Below the pieces are notes generated by a model. It saw nothing but the letters and a program-made list of their open reading frames with translations, did no database searches and was not told the DNA's origin. A stretch of DNA of 64,000 nt from Paracidovorax anthurii (lineage in GTDB: Bacteria > Pseudomonadota > Gammaproteobacteria > Burkholderiales > Burkholderiaceae_C). Positions within the stretch are counted from its first letter, which is position 1. The number at the start of each line of letters is the position of its first letter. Shown here one piece after another: positions 1-14,065 of the stretch. The translations under genes and the position numbers were made by a program. The stretch spans positions 1-64,000 of the forward strand of contig NZ_QLTA01000003.1 of the NCBI RefSeq assembly GCF_003269065.1, read 5' to 3'.

Positions 1-312
1 GGCCTTCAAGCGCTGCAAGCGCTCGCTGGGGCGGGTGCAAAGTGTGCTGACGGACAGCGGTTACACAGGCGAGCCCTTCGCGCAAGGCGTCAAGGACATC
101 CTGGGTGAGCATGTGACGGTGCAGATCGCCAAGAGAAGCGAGTTGCACACCTTCAAGGTCATGCCCAAGCGCTGGGTGGTTGAGCGCAGCTTTGCTTGGC
201 TGGACAAGAATCGGCGGCTATGGAAGAACTGTGAGCGATGGCTCAACACCAGCTTACAGTTCGTCCACTTGGCGTTTCTGGCTCTGCTACTCAGAAGATC
301 GTAAACACGTTC
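1..312 (+). mobile_element. Right end of an IS5-family insertion sequence
   Basis: The window opens inside an IS5-family element and contains only its 3' part. The transposase stop codon lies inside the terminal repeat, which ends at about 312 with GATCGTAAACACGTTC and is followed by TAA (313-315). The same end, with one base changed, bounds the 266-bp miniature element at 62229-62494, where a TAA duplication is visible on both sides. That TNA-type duplication fits the IS1031 group of IS5. The left end of this copy is outside the window. Confidence 0.8.
2..304 (+). CDS. IS5-family transposase, C-terminal part (5' end outside window)
   Basis: DDE transposase that would catalyse excision and insertion of its own element. 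The reading frame is open from the first base of the window, so only the C-terminal 100 residues are seen. They contain the second catalytic Asp in the context LTDSGYTG and the catalytic Glu in VVERSFAWLDKNRRL, the typical IS5 C-terminal signature. The protein ends in LLLRRS, with the stop codon inside the IS terminal repeat. Whether the copy is intact cannot be judged here. The family assignment is firm; the IS1031 subgroup is inferred from the TNA target. Confidence 0.85.
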   Translation, partial: AFKRCKRSLGRVQSVLTDSGYTGEPFAQGVKDILGEHVTVQIAKRSELHTFKVMPKRWVVERSFAWLDKNRRLWKNCERWLNTSLQFVHLAFLALLLRRS

Positions 313-362
313 TAAGATGGTCGCCTTTTCCTTCATTCCCGACGACAAGGACGCTTCTCCCC

Positions 363-866
363 ATGTGTGGTGCCGAACTCCATTCCCTTCCCGATGGCGT
401 GCAGCGCGTGGCCGCGGCCCTGCAGTCCAGCGGCCATCCGCATGCCCCGCGCATGCTGGACAACTCCGCGCGCACCGCGCAGGAGGCCGCCGACGCCCTG
501 GGCATCGCCGTGGGCCAGATCGCCAAGAGCATCATCTTCCGCCGCAAGAGCGACGACGTGGCGGTGCTGGTGGTCACCTCGGGCGACCGCCGGGTGGACG
601 AGAAGAAGGTGGAGGCGCACGTCGGCAAGGTGGGCCGCGCCGATGCGGACTTCGTGAAGGCGCGCACGGGCTTTTCCATCGGCGGCGTGTCGCCCGTGGC
701 CCATGCCCATCCGCCGGTGACGCTGATCGACCGCGAGCTGTTCCGCTTCGACGAGATCTGGGCCGCCGCGGGCCACCCGCACGGCGTCTTCCCCCTGCGG
801 CCGCAGGACCTGGAGGCGCTCACGGGGGCCCCGGTGGTGGACGTGGTCCAGGCCACGACACCATGA
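363..866 (+). CDS. YbaK/EbsC-family aminoacyl-tRNA deacylase
   Basis: A 167-residue single-domain protein of the YbaK/ProX editing family, which in characterised members hydrolyses mischarged tRNAs (for example Cys-tRNA-Pro). Family features include the N-terminal helix followed by ARTAQEAADALG, the conserved lysine region VGQIAKSIIFR, and the segment TGFSIGGVSP with the invariant GGVSP turn. The frame stays open upstream, but the ATG at 363 is chosen because the preceding codons lie in the IS end. The stop overlaps the next ATG (ATGA), so this gene, the DUF1289 gene and the isomerase gene form one transcription unit. The substrate is not deducible. Confidence 0.88.
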   Translation: MCGAELHSLPDGVQRVAAALQSSGHPHAPRMLDNSARTAQEAADALGIAVGQIAKSIIFRRKSDDVAVLVVTSGDRRVDEKKVEAHVGKVGRADADFVKARTGFSIGGVSPVAHAHPPVTLIDRELFRFDEIWAAAGHPHGVFPLRPQDLEALTGAPVVDVVQATTP

Positions 867-1138
867 ATGCTATTGAATTAATAGCTGAACGGGCAGCAAA
901 CATGGCGACGTGCGGGCATTTCGATGCAGAAAGCGAAGCCCCCGTGCCTTCGCCCTGCATCGGCGTGTGCCGCATGAGCGCCGATGGCGGCCACTGCGAG
1001 GGGTGCTTCCGCACGCTGGATGACATCCGCGACTGGTCGTCCGCCGGCCCGGCGCGCCGCCGCGCGATCTGGGCGCAACTGCTGCGCCGCGCTGGTCTGG
1101 AGGGCCTGCTGGCGCCGGGCATGGAGGGTTCGCCATGA
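863..1138 (+). CDS. DUF1289 family small Cys-rich protein
   Basis: Encodes 91 residues. The core PSPCIGVCRMSADGGHCEGCFRTLDDI holds the four-cysteine pattern of DUF1289, a short putative metal-binding family of unknown function. The start ATG overlaps the previous stop (ATGA), and the gene ends in ATGA with the next start, so translational coupling is likely. The first 14-17 codons fall inside a copy of the AT-rich dispersed repeat (868-917); a second ATG at 902 would drop most of that extension. The functional start is therefore uncertain, while the Cys-rich core is not. Confidence 0.8.
   Translation: MNAIELIAERAANMATCGHFDAESEAPVPSPCIGVCRMSADGGHCEGCFRTLDDIRDWSSAGPARRRAIWAQLLRRAGLEGLLAPGMEGSP
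868..917 (+). repeat. AT-rich dispersed repeat R1, copy at the DUF1289 gene start
   Basis: TGCTATTGAATTAATAGC, spacer, then CATGGCGACGTGCGGGC. It provides the first codons of the DUF1289 gene. Confidence 0.7.
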
Positions 1139-1794
1139 AGCACATCGTTTTCTACCTGGATTTCGTCTCGCCCTATGCCTGGCTGGCGTTCGAGCGGCTG
1201 CCCCAGGTGCTCGAAGGCCTGAGCCATTCGGTGGAATACCGCCCCGTGCTGCTGGGCGCGCTGCTGCAGCAGCACGGCAACCCCGGCCCCGCCGGTATCG
1301 CGCCCAAGCGCGACTGGACCTACCGCCATGCCGAATGGCTGGGCCATGCGCTGGGCACGGGGCTGGACATGCCCGCGCGGCATCCCTTCAACCCGCTGCC
1401 GCTCCTGCGGGAGTCGCTCGCCTGCAGCGAGGACGGCGCCATCAACCGCTTCGTGGCGGGCACCGTGCTGCGCCACGTGTGGCGGGGGGGCGCCGATGCG
1501 CTCGACCCCGCGCGGCTGGCGCAACTGGCCGAAGCGCTGGCGCCGCAGCGCCGGGCCGAGGTGGCGGGCGCCGAGCCCGGCGCGCGTGCCAAGGCGCTGC
1601 TGCGGGCCAACACCGACGCCGCCGCGCGCCGGGGCGTGTTCGGCGTGCCGTCCTTCGAGACGGGCGGCCGGCTCTTCTGGGGGCTGGACGGCCTGCCCAT
1701 GCTGCGGGCCTGCCTGGAGGGCGACAGCTGGTTCGACGGCCCCCGCTGGGACGCGGTGGCCGGCGTTCCCTCCGGCCTGCCGGGCGCGAGCTGA
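1135..1794 (+). CDS. 2-hydroxychromene-2-carboxylate isomerase / DsbA-like oxidoreductase
   Basis: A 219-residue thioredoxin-fold protein of the HCCA isomerase/kappa-GST family, whose members use glutathione to isomerise aromatic ring-cleavage intermediates. The N-terminus YLDFVSPYAWLAFERLP carries the SPYAW motif with the family's active Ser. The helical insert follows, and the C-terminal part has the cis-Pro loop GVFGVPSFETGGRLFWG. Third gene of an ATGA-coupled trio. No ring-cleavage genes lie nearby, so the physiological substrate is unknown and a general glutathione-dependent role is possible. Confidence 0.88.
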   Translation: MKHIVFYLDFVSPYAWLAFERLPQVLEGLSHSVEYRPVLLGALLQQHGNPGPAGIAPKRDWTYRHAEWLGHALGTGLDMPARHPFNPLPLLRESLACSEDGAINRFVAGTVLRHVWRGGADALDPARLAQLAEALAPQRRAEVAGAEPGARAKALLRANTDAAARRGVFGVPSFETGGRLFWGLDGLPMLRACLEGDSWFDGPRWDAVAGVPSGLPGAS

Positions 1795-1807
1795 GGGTTC
1801 CGGGGGC

Positions 1808-1840
1808 CTGCGCGACCCCTGGGAGATCGTGAACACGTTC
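1808..1840 (+). repeat. Solo end of the IS5-related MITE family
   Basis: This 33-bp stretch is identical to the reverse complement of the left end of the miniature element at 62229-62494 and ends in GATCGTGAACACGTTC followed by TCA, again a TNA trinucleotide. No partner end lies between the IS end at 312 and this site, so it appears to be a remnant. It sits 14 bp after the stop codon of the isomerase gene. Confidence 0.8.
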
Positions 1841-2116
1841 TCAGGGTTTGTCCCCGGGAAGGGTTTTCCCCCGCCGCCGGGGTCCGTCCGGACGGGGTTC
1901 CCGGGGCGGTTTTCCCGCATCGAGAAAAGCCGGGACAGGGTTGTTCCGGGGTTTGTCAGTTCCGCGTCAGCCCGTGCCGGCGGGTGCGTGGAGGAGGGGG
2001 CGCGGTTGTCAGACTTCGGTCAGACGGCGGTTCGATAGTGCGGCCCAGGTTGCACGCGGCGCTCCTCACGGGAGGCACGGTGCAGTCGCAACGATCACCT
2101 CATGGAGACAAGCACC
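1841..2116. other. Leader region of the MHS transporter gene
   Basis: Together with the solo repeat this makes a gene-free stretch of about 320 bp. It contains GC-rich inverted segments around 1865-1930 and two direct GTCAGAC heptamers one helical turn apart (2008-2014 and 2019-2025), which could be an activator site. No convincing promoter hexamers or coding potential were found. Confidence 0.4.
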
Positions 2117-3775
2117 ATGGCTACCAATGTTGCCCCCCGGCCCATGTCGCCGGAAGAGAGAAAAGTCATCTTCGCCTCGTCCCTCGGCACCGTGTTCGAG
2201 TGGTACGACTTCTATCTGTACGGTTCGCTGGCGGCCATCATCGCCAAGCAGTTCTTCAGCGGCCTGGATGCGGGCTCGGCCTTCATCTTCGCGCTGCTGG
2301 CCTTCGCGGCGGGCTTCATCGTGCGGCCCTTCGGCGCGCTGGTGTTCGGGCGCCTGGGCGACATGATCGGCCGCAAGTACACCTTCCTGGTGACCATCCT
2401 CATCATGGGCCTGTCCACCTTCATCGTGGGCATCCTGCCGACCTACGCCAGCATCGGCGTGGCGGCCCCGGTGATCCTGATCGCGCTGCGCATGCTGCAG
2501 GGCCTGGCGCTGGGCGGCGAGTACGGGGGCGCGGCCACCTACGTGGCCGAGCACGCGCCGCACGGCAAGCGCGGCGCCTACACCTCCTGGATCCAGACCA
2601 CGGCAACGCTGGGCCTGTTCCTGTCGCTGCTCGTGATCCTGGGCACCCGCACGGTCATGGGCGAGCAGGCCTTCGGCGACTGGGGCTGGCGCATCCCGTT
2701 CCTGGTGTCCATCCTGCTGCTGGGGATCTCGGTGTGGATCCGGCTGTCGCTCTCCGAGTCGCCCGCCTTCCAGAAGATGAAGGCCGAGGGCAAGACCTCC
2801 AAGGCGCCGCTCGCCGAATCGTTCGGCCAGTGGAAGAACCTCAAGATCGTGATCCTGGCGCTCATCGGCCTCACCGCCGGCCAGGCCGTCGTCTGGTACA
2901 CGGGCCAGTTCTACGCGCTCTTCTTCCTCACGCAGCAGCTCAAGGTGGATGCCGTCACGGCCAACCTGATGATCGCCGCCGCGCTGCTGATCGGCACGCC
3001 GTTCTTCATCGTGTTCGGCTCGCTCTCCGACAAGATCGGCCGCAAGCCCATCATCATGCTGGGCTGCGTGCTGGCGGTGCTGACGTACTTCCCGGTGTTC
3101 AAGGCCCTGACCGAGGCCGCCAACCCCGACCTCGCCGCCGCGCAGGCCAAGAACAAGGTCGTCATCGTGGCCGATCCGGCGGAATGCTCGTTCCAGTTCA
3201 ACCCCACGGGCACGGCCAAGTTCACGAGTTCGTGCGACATCGCCAAGCAGGTGCTGGCCGCCGGCTCGGTGAGCTATGACAACGAGGTCGCGCCGGCCGG
3301 CACGCCCGCGGTGATCAAGATCGGCGAGAAGGCCATCCCGAGCTACACCTCGCGCGGCATCTCCGCCGACGAGGCCAAGGCCAAGGACGCCGCCTTCAAG
3401 AAGGAAGTGGCCGACACGCTCAAGGCCGACGGCTACCCCGCCAAGGCGGACCCCGCGAAGATGAACAAGGTGTTGATGATCGTCATCCTGACCTACCTCG
3501 TGATCCTCGTGACCATGGTGTACGGCCCCATCGCGGCCATGCTGGTGGAGATGTTCCCCACGCGCATCCGCTACACCTCCATGAGCCTGCCCTACCACAT
3601 CGGCAACGGCTGGTTCGGCGGCCTGCTGCCCACCACCTCGTTCGCGATCGTGGCGCAGACGGGCAACATGTACAACGGCCTCTGGTACCCCATCATCATC
3701 GCGGGGGCGACGGCCATCATCGGCACCCTGTTCATCCGCGAAACCAAGGACGTGGACATCTACGCCAACGACTGA
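2117..3775 (+). CDS. MHS-family major facilitator transporter with a large loop insert
   Basis: Predicted metabolite:H+ symporter of the inner membrane (MHS group, which includes ProP, ShiA and KgtP), 552 residues. Signatures are the N-terminal FEWYDFYLYG, the first-loop GRLGDMIGRK, the MLQGLALGGEYGGA motif and the second GRK loop SDKIGRKP. The ATG at 2117 is preferred over 2102 because GGAGA lies 6 bases before it. Family members are usually near 430-450 residues; the excess is a hydrophilic segment at about 331-450, with Cys357 and Cys373, between TM helices in the C-terminal half. The substrate cannot be told from sequence. Confidence 0.9.
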   Translation: MATNVAPRPMSPEERKVIFASSLGTVFEWYDFYLYGSLAAIIAKQFFSGLDAGSAFIFALLAFAAGFIVRPFGALVFGRLGDMIGRKYTFLVTILIMGLSTFIVGILPTYASIGVAAPVILIALRMLQGLALGGEYGGAATYVAEHAPHGKRGAYTSWIQTTATLGLFLSLLVILGTRTVMGEQAFGDWGWRIPFLVSILLLGISVWIRLSLSESPAFQKMKAEGKTSKAPLAESFGQWKNLKIVILALIGLTAGQAVVWYTGQFYALFFLTQQLKVDAVTANLMIAAALLIGTPFFIVFGSLSDKIGRKPIIMLGCVLAVLTYFPVFKALTEAANPDLAAAQAKNKVVIVADPAECSFQFNPTGTAKFTSSCDIAKQVLAAGSVSYDNEVAPAGTPAVIKIGEKAIPSYTSRGISADEAKAKDAAFKKEVADTLKADGYPAKADPAKMNKVLMIVILTYLVILVTMVYGPIAAMLVEMFPTRIRYTSMSLPYHIGNGWFGGLLPTTSFAIVAQTGNMYNGLWYPIIIAGATAIIGTLFIRETKDVDIYAND

Positions 3776-4050
3776 CCGGGCGCCGCGGCGGCCGGAACAG
3801 GGTCGCCGCGGCCCTGGTGGGTGAGCAGAGGGAACCGGGCAAGGGGGCGGGTTCCGGAGGCCGGCAAGTGTGGGAAAAAAACACCAAAGTGTGGTGGCTA
3901 AACATCAGCTTTGTTATGAAAACGACTTTCAACCGTGGTAGCTAGTTTGTTACACCTAGAATTTGGCGAGTAGTTGCACCAGCATCCTGTCGCCATGGGC
4001 CAGCGCGGTGCCCTACCCCACTGTCGGAAATAAATATTCAAGGAAATCAA

Positions 4051-5061
4051 ATGCAAAAGACGAATCGTTTGGCGCTGGCTGTGCTGGCTCTCCTGGGTAG
4101 CACCGCTGCTTTCGCACAAAGCAGCATCACGCTGTATGGCCGCGTGAACACCACCGTCGAGCGTCAGGAAGACGGCAACGTGAAGACCACGGGCGTGTTC
4201 AACAACGCTTCCCGCTTCGGCTTCAAGGGCGTGGAAGACCTGGGTGGCGGCCTGAAGGCCGGCTTCCAGCTGGAAAGCGGTTTCAACTCCGACACGGGTT
4301 CCGGCACGGGCACCAACGCTGGCCTGACCTTCGCCCGCCAGAGCGAAGTGAACCTGTCCGGCAACTTCGGTATGGTCCGCCTGGGCCGCTGGACCGCCGA
4401 GTCCTACTACGCCACGGCTGACTACGTGAGCCTGCACAACCACGACACGGGCAGCTCCTCCGACGCGTTCTATCAGTACCTGATGAACGACAGCAACAAG
4501 GTCGGCTACCGCACCCCCGAGTTCGGTGGCTTCTGGGCCGAAGGTGCCGTGAGCCTGCACGAGAACCAGAACACCAGCGTGGACGGCCTGAGCCGCAAGA
4601 ACGCCTACGATCTGGCCGCCAACTACAACGCCGGTCCCCTGGCACTGGGCGCTGGCTACACGAAGCGTGGCGAAGCCCAGCAACTCGGCCTGCGCGCCCT
4701 GTACACGATGGGTGCCTTCACCTTCGGCGGCTACTACCAGCACGCCAAGCTGGACCGCTTCAACAACGTGAACGTGGACGCCAAGTTCAACAACGTGCGT
4801 CTGGCCGGTGCCTACACGCTGGGCGCTTCCGAGTTCCACGTGAACGTCGGCCGCGCATTCAAGATCAAGGCCGCTGGCGGCGATCTGGCCGGCACGGCAG
4901 CCACCCAGTACACCCTGGGCTACAACTACAACCTGAGCAAGCGCACCAAGGTGTACGGCTACTACACCAAGGTCAGCAACGGCAGCAACATCAACTACTT
5001 CACGAGCGCAGCCGGCAACGACTTCAGCTCCGTGGCAGTCGGTATCCGTCACAACTTCTGA
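4051..5061 (+). CDS. Outer-membrane porin (betaproteobacterial OmpC-like)
   Basis: A 336-residue trimeric-type porin that lets small hydrophilic solutes cross the outer membrane. A signal peptide of about 22 residues ends at AAFA/QSSITLYGRV, which is the classic first beta strand, and the protein ends in Phe (IRHNF) as needed for Bam-dependent insertion. The conserved SRFGFKGVEDLGGGLKAGFQ segment is present. AAGGAAATCAA precedes the ATG as ribosome-binding site. The 275-bp leader (3776-4050) is unusually AT-rich for this window, and codon use is restricted, as expected for a highly expressed gene. A strong terminator follows. Confidence 0.95.
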   Translation: MQKTNRLALAVLALLGSTAAFAQSSITLYGRVNTTVERQEDGNVKTTGVFNNASRFGFKGVEDLGGGLKAGFQLESGFNSDTGSGTGTNAGLTFARQSEVNLSGNFGMVRLGRWTAESYYATADYVSLHNHDTGSSSDAFYQYLMNDSNKVGYRTPEFGGFWAEGAVSLHENQNTSVDGLSRKNAYDLAANYNAGPLALGAGYTKRGEAQQLGLRALYTMGAFTFGGYYQHAKLDRFNNVNVDAKFNNVRLAGAYTLGASEFHVNVGRAFKIKAAGGDLAGTAATQYTLGYNYNLSKRTKVYGYYTKVSNGSNINYFTSAAGNDFSSVAVGIRHNF

Positions 5062-5109
5062 TCATGGCAGTGTGACGCCGGGGCGGCTCTCGTAGCGGCC
5101 ACGGCCAGG

Positions 5110-5144
5110 GCCTCACAACCCGCAGGGGCTGTGAGGCTTTTTTT
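5110..5144 (+). terminator. Rho-independent terminator of the porin gene
   Basis: An 8-bp stem GCCTCACA / TGTGAGGC followed by seven T residues, 49 bp after the porin stop codon. Confidence 0.9.
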
Positions 5145-5147
5145 ATC

Positions 5148-5302
5148 GCCGGGCCGCCCCAAGATGAAAAACGCCCCCCGGGGTGCAGCGACCACGCGCA
5201 GCGAGGGAGCGTGGGGGCCTTTTTCATCGCCGGGCCGCCCCAAGATGAAAAATACCCCCTTGGGGGGTAGCGACCCCGCGCAGCGAGGGAGCGTGGGGGC
5301 CA
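5148..5302 (+). repeat. Two tandem copies of a GC-rich dispersed repeat (R2)
   Basis: Two copies of about 72-74 bp (5148-5219 and 5229-5302) begin GCCGGGCCGCCCCAAG and end GCGAGGGAGCGTGGGGGCC. Each can fold with an outer stem formed by GATGAAAAA and TTTTTCATC-like segments and an inner CCCCC/GGGGG hairpin. They lie behind the porin terminator and may reinforce termination in both directions. A third copy is found inside the uvrA-like gene (7741-7813). Confidence 0.8.
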
Positions 5303-5345
5303 TTTTTCAACCCCATTTCCCTCAACATCGCACAAGGAGACAGGT

Positions 5346-5537
5346 ATGTGGAAGATCGTCGTTGGTTTCATCGCGTTCGCAGCGCTCTCGCTGTTCGTCA
5401 TCATGAAAGCCGGTGACAAGGTGGACATGAGTGGCGAGAAGCATGGCGCCGATGCGATCCATGCGCCTGAACCCTCGGCGACCCCGGCTTCCGCACCTGC
5501 TGCCCCGGCGGCTCCGGCCAGCGCGGCTTCGCAGTGA
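5346..5537 (+). CDS. Small single-pass membrane protein, function unknown
   Basis: A 63-residue protein with a well-placed AAGGAGACAG ribosome-binding site. Residues 4-20 (IVVGFIAFAALSLFVIM) form one hydrophobic helix, followed by a polar stretch and a Pro/Ala-rich tail ending AAPASAASQ. It would sit in the inner membrane with the flexible tail most likely in the periplasm. I do not recognise a family. The good Shine-Dalgarno sequence and position between two terminator-like structures support a real, separately transcribed gene. Confidence 0.7.
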   Translation: MWKIVVGFIAFAALSLFVIMKAGDKVDMSGEKHGADAIHAPEPSATPASAPAAPAAPASAASQ

Positions 5538-5582
5538 GATGGGGGCCCGCACCACGCGGGCCGGCCCTGACGTTCCATGAAG

Positions 5583-5611
5583 AAGGCCCGCCTGGCGCGG
5601 GCCTTGTCGTT
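5583..5611. terminator. Bidirectional hairpin between convergent genes
   Basis: A perfect 9-bp stem AAGGCCCGC / GCGGGCCTT with a 5-nt loop lies between the small membrane protein gene and the convergent binding-protein gene. The A and T ends make it a plausible terminator for both strands. Confidence 0.6.
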
Positions 5612-5666
5612 TCCGGCGGATCGCCACCCTGGCGCCCCGGCTTCCGCGCCGGGGCGGTGGCGGGCC

Positions 5667-6791
5667 TCAGCGGCGGAACTTGCCGTCGGTGCCGATGATG
5701 GACAGGTCGGCGAAGTCGAGGCCCGTGTGGTCCTCGGGGCTGAAGTTGACCTCCAGGCCGCCGATGTCAAATTTCTGGATGCCTTCGAGCGCGGCCTGCA
5801 GGCGTTCCCGCGTGGGCTTGGGGCCCGCGCGGCGCAGGCCTTCGACCAGCACCTTGGCGGCCGCGAGGCCCTCCAGCATGGCGGGGCTGACTTCCTTGCC
5901 CTGGGCCTTGGCCAGCTCATGCGCCTCGCGCACCAGCGGGAAGTTCGTGGCCCGCTCGTTGGGGAACACCTGGGTGACGATCACGCCCCGGCCGTTGGTG
6001 CCCAGGCTCTTGGCGAAGCCCGAGGAGGCATTGTTGGAGAGCGTGATGAGCTGCGCGCCCGAGCCGGCGGCGCGGAACGCCGCATAGCCTTCGGCCGTGG
6101 CGGCGCCCGAGGCGACCATGAGCACGGCCTGCGCCTGGGACTGCACCACCTTGGGGGCGATGGCGGTGAAGTCGGGCTTGGCGCGATCGAAGCGCTCCTG
6201 CAGCACGGGCTTGAGTTTCGCGGCCTCGAAGCCCTTGAGCGCGCCGGCCAGGCCGTCGGCCCCGAAGCTGTCGTCGGTGATCACCACGGCGACGCGGGTG
6301 ATGCCCATCGATGCCAGGTGGGAGATGGCTTTCTCGGCCTCGCGCTGGTAGGTGGCGCGCACGTTGAAGATGTGCTTGCGCACGGGGCGGTGCAGCACCA
6401 TCGCGCCCGTGGACGGGCCCACGAGGGGCACGCCGTACTTGTCGAGCAGCGGAATGAGGCCTTCCGTGTGGGGCGTGCCGCGCGTGAGGAAGAGCGCGAG
6501 CACGTTCTGCTCTTCGACGAGCTTGCGGGCATTGGCGAGCGTCTGCGCGGGCTCGAACTTGTCGTCCAGCGAGACCAGTTCCACCTTCTGCCCGTGGATG
6601 CCGCCCCGCGCGTTCACCGCCTGCAGGTACAGCCGGGCGCCTTCGGTGGTCTCCTGCACGCCCGCCGCGACGGGGCCGGTGAAGCCCGCGGTCTGCCCGA
6701 TGAGAAGCTGCGCCTGCGCGAGGGGCGCGGCGAGGAGGGTGGCGGCCGACAGTGCCAGGGCCGCGCCGGCTTGGCGCCAGGAAAGGGTCAT
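5667..6791 (-). CDS. ABC transporter substrate-binding protein (LivJ-like)
   Basis: A 374-residue periplasmic binding protein of the branched-chain amino acid type (Peripla_BP_6). The signal peptide ends at about APLAQA/QLLIGQTAGFTGP. The QTAGFTGPVAAGVQETTEGARLY start and the region NARKLVEEQNVLALFLTRGTPHTEG resemble LivJ-like receptors for amino acids, amides or aromatic acids. CTGGAGAACAGAC before the ATG supplies the ribosome-binding site. No permease or ATPase genes are adjacent, so it is an orphan receptor that may borrow transport components encoded elsewhere. The ligand is unknown. Confidence 0.88.
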   Translation of the reverse strand: MTLSWRQAGAALALSAATLLAAPLAQAQLLIGQTAGFTGPVAAGVQETTEGARLYLQAVNARGGIHGQKVELVSLDDKFEPAQTLANARKLVEEQNVLALFLTRGTPHTEGLIPLLDKYGVPLVGPSTGAMVLHRPVRKHIFNVRATYQREAEKAISHLASMGITRVAVVITDDSFGADGLAGALKGFEAAKLKPVLQERFDRAKPDFTAIAPKVVQSQAQAVLMVASGAATAEGYAAFRAAGSGAQLITLSNNASSGFAKSLGTNGRGVIVTQVFPNERATNFPLVREAHELAKAQGKEVSPAMLEGLAAAKVLVEGLRRAGPKPTRERLQAALEGIQKFDIGGLEVNFSPEDHTGLDFADLSIIGTDGKFRR

Positions 6792-7141
6792 GTCTGTTCT
6801 CCAGGAAATGAGAGGGATGGAGGGCCCGGGTCGGATGGCGGGGGGAATCGGACGGGGGTGGATCGTCGGGCGCGGGCCGTGCCGGTTCCGTGGCTACGCC
6901 GCCATGGTGACATGACGATGGCGCACCCGCATGGCAGTGACAAGCGGTAACAACCCTTGGATTCTGTAGCCCTTCCTGTGCGCGGGATGCGGGCGTTGCG
7001 CGGAGTTTCCAGCGACCGGAAAGAAAGAGGGCCCGATTGTCAATGTCCTTGAATGCCGCGCATGGATAAGCCGGTGCCGGGCCCGGGCAGCGGCCCGCCT
7101 TTTCCTAGAATGCTCCGCCTCCTCCTCCGAAAGATCCCCCG
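6792..7141. other. Divergent promoter region between livJ-like and uvrA-like genes
   Basis: About 350 bp with no coding potential that I can support. A TAGAAT hexamer at 7106-7111, 31 bases before the uvrA-like start, is a possible -10 element. I looked for a LexA-type CTGT-N8-ACAG box, expected for an SOS-controlled uvrA, and saw none. Confidence 0.4.
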
Positions 7142-13030
<5,889 letters not shown>

Positions 13031-13075
13031 CGTCGGGGCGCGCGCCCGGCGGGCCGCCGCGGGCGGCAGCGCGCG

Positions 13076-13981
13076 TCAGATGAAGGACGCGATCTGCCCG
13101 CCCTGGATCGCCGCCAGCATCCGCCGGTACATCTCCATCACCCGTTCGTACGCGGCCGGATCGCCGCGCAGCACGGCCGCCACGTGCGCCTGCCGGCTCG
13201 TGGCGCATTCGAACCCGTTGGCGCAGCGGATCAGCAGGTCCCAGTCGGTGCGGGGCGTGCAATCCAGCCCCAGGCCGCAGGGCAGGAGGTAGAAGGCGAG
13301 GTCCACGCCCGCGTCCGACACCTGCGGATAGAAGGTTCCGTCGAACCGGTAGCCGCGCGCGCCCGTCTGGGGGTCGGTGCGGACCGCGATGCGGGAGGCG
13401 ACGTCCTGCACGAGCAGCGGGTCCCGGGTCGCCATGAGGTCGAACAGCAGGGAGCTGCGGCGCTCCGGGGCCTGGTAGGTCGAGGTGCCCGCATGCGTCG
13501 CCATCGTGAGCAGCGGGTCTTTGCGATGGAGGCCGTCGGCGACCAGCCGCGCGATGCGGTCGTCCGCCATGTCGTCCGGCGAAAGGCCGGCGCAGCGGCT
13601 GTGCAGCGTGTTCGCCGCCGCGAGGGCCGTGTCCGCCTGGGGGGCGGCATCGGGTGCGGCAGCGCCGGGCGATGGGGCAGGCCCCTTTGGAGCCGGCATC
13701 GCGGCCAGCACGGTGCGGCACTTGCGCAGGATCTGCGTGGCGTAGAAAACGCCCCCGGCCTCGGGCCGCGCCAGGGCGCGCTGAATGAAATCGCGCAGGC
13801 CGCCGCCCTGGTTGTAGGCCTCGATGAGATCCACCGACAGCACGGTGGAAGACGAGGCCGGGGCCATGGCTTCCCCGGGATCGCGGGTGTCCGGCGTGCC
13901 GGCCTGCAGCATGCCCACGCCTGCCGCGAGCAGGAGGAGGGCGAAGGCGAGCCCCAGCCGATGGGTCGTGCGCAGATTCAT
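13076..13981 (-). CDS. Exported protein of unknown function, last gene of the amidase operon
   Basis: About 301 residues from the ATG at 13981, chosen because it is followed directly by an N-terminal hydrophobic segment (LGLAFALLLLAAGVGML) typical of a signal sequence or anchor; the frame is open further upstream to 14038. The mature part has five cysteines, two close together in LLPCGLGLDC, and a Pro/Ala-rich stretch around 100-115. I do not recognise a family. It lies downstream of the two paralogous exported proteins on the same strand, with an 84-bp gap, so it may or may not belong with them. A periplasmic location is inferred. Confidence 0.65.
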   Translation of the reverse strand: MNLRTTHRLGLAFALLLLAAGVGMLQAGTPDTRDPGEAMAPASSSTVLSVDLIEAYNQGGGLRDFIQRALARPEAGGVFYATQILRKCRTVLAAMPAPKGPAPSPGAAAPDAAPQADTALAAANTLHSRCAGLSPDDMADDRIARLVADGLHRKDPLLTMATHAGTSTYQAPERRSSLLFDLMATRDPLLVQDVASRIAVRTDPQTGARGYRFDGTFYPQVSDAGVDLAFYLLPCGLGLDCTPRTDWDLLIRCANGFECATSRQAHVAAVLRGDPAAYERVMEMYRRMLAAIQGGQIASFI

Positions 13982-14065
13982 GGAAATGGATTGAAGGCGA
14001 TGTACGGGGGCGCCGGATCGCGCCAGGCGAAACTGCATGTGTGCGTGCGAACCATTCGGGGCCGC

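Noticed and set aside
2008-2025. Two direct GTCAGAC heptamers upstream of the MHS gene
   Set aside because: Too short to be more than suggestive; kept only as a remark in the leader entry.
5148-5302. Tandem repeats as a CRISPR array
   Set aside because: Only two copies, no variable spacers and each unit is itself a hairpin.
6792-7141. SOS box for the uvrA-like gene
   Set aside because: No CTGT-N8-ACAG match was found by eye on either strand.
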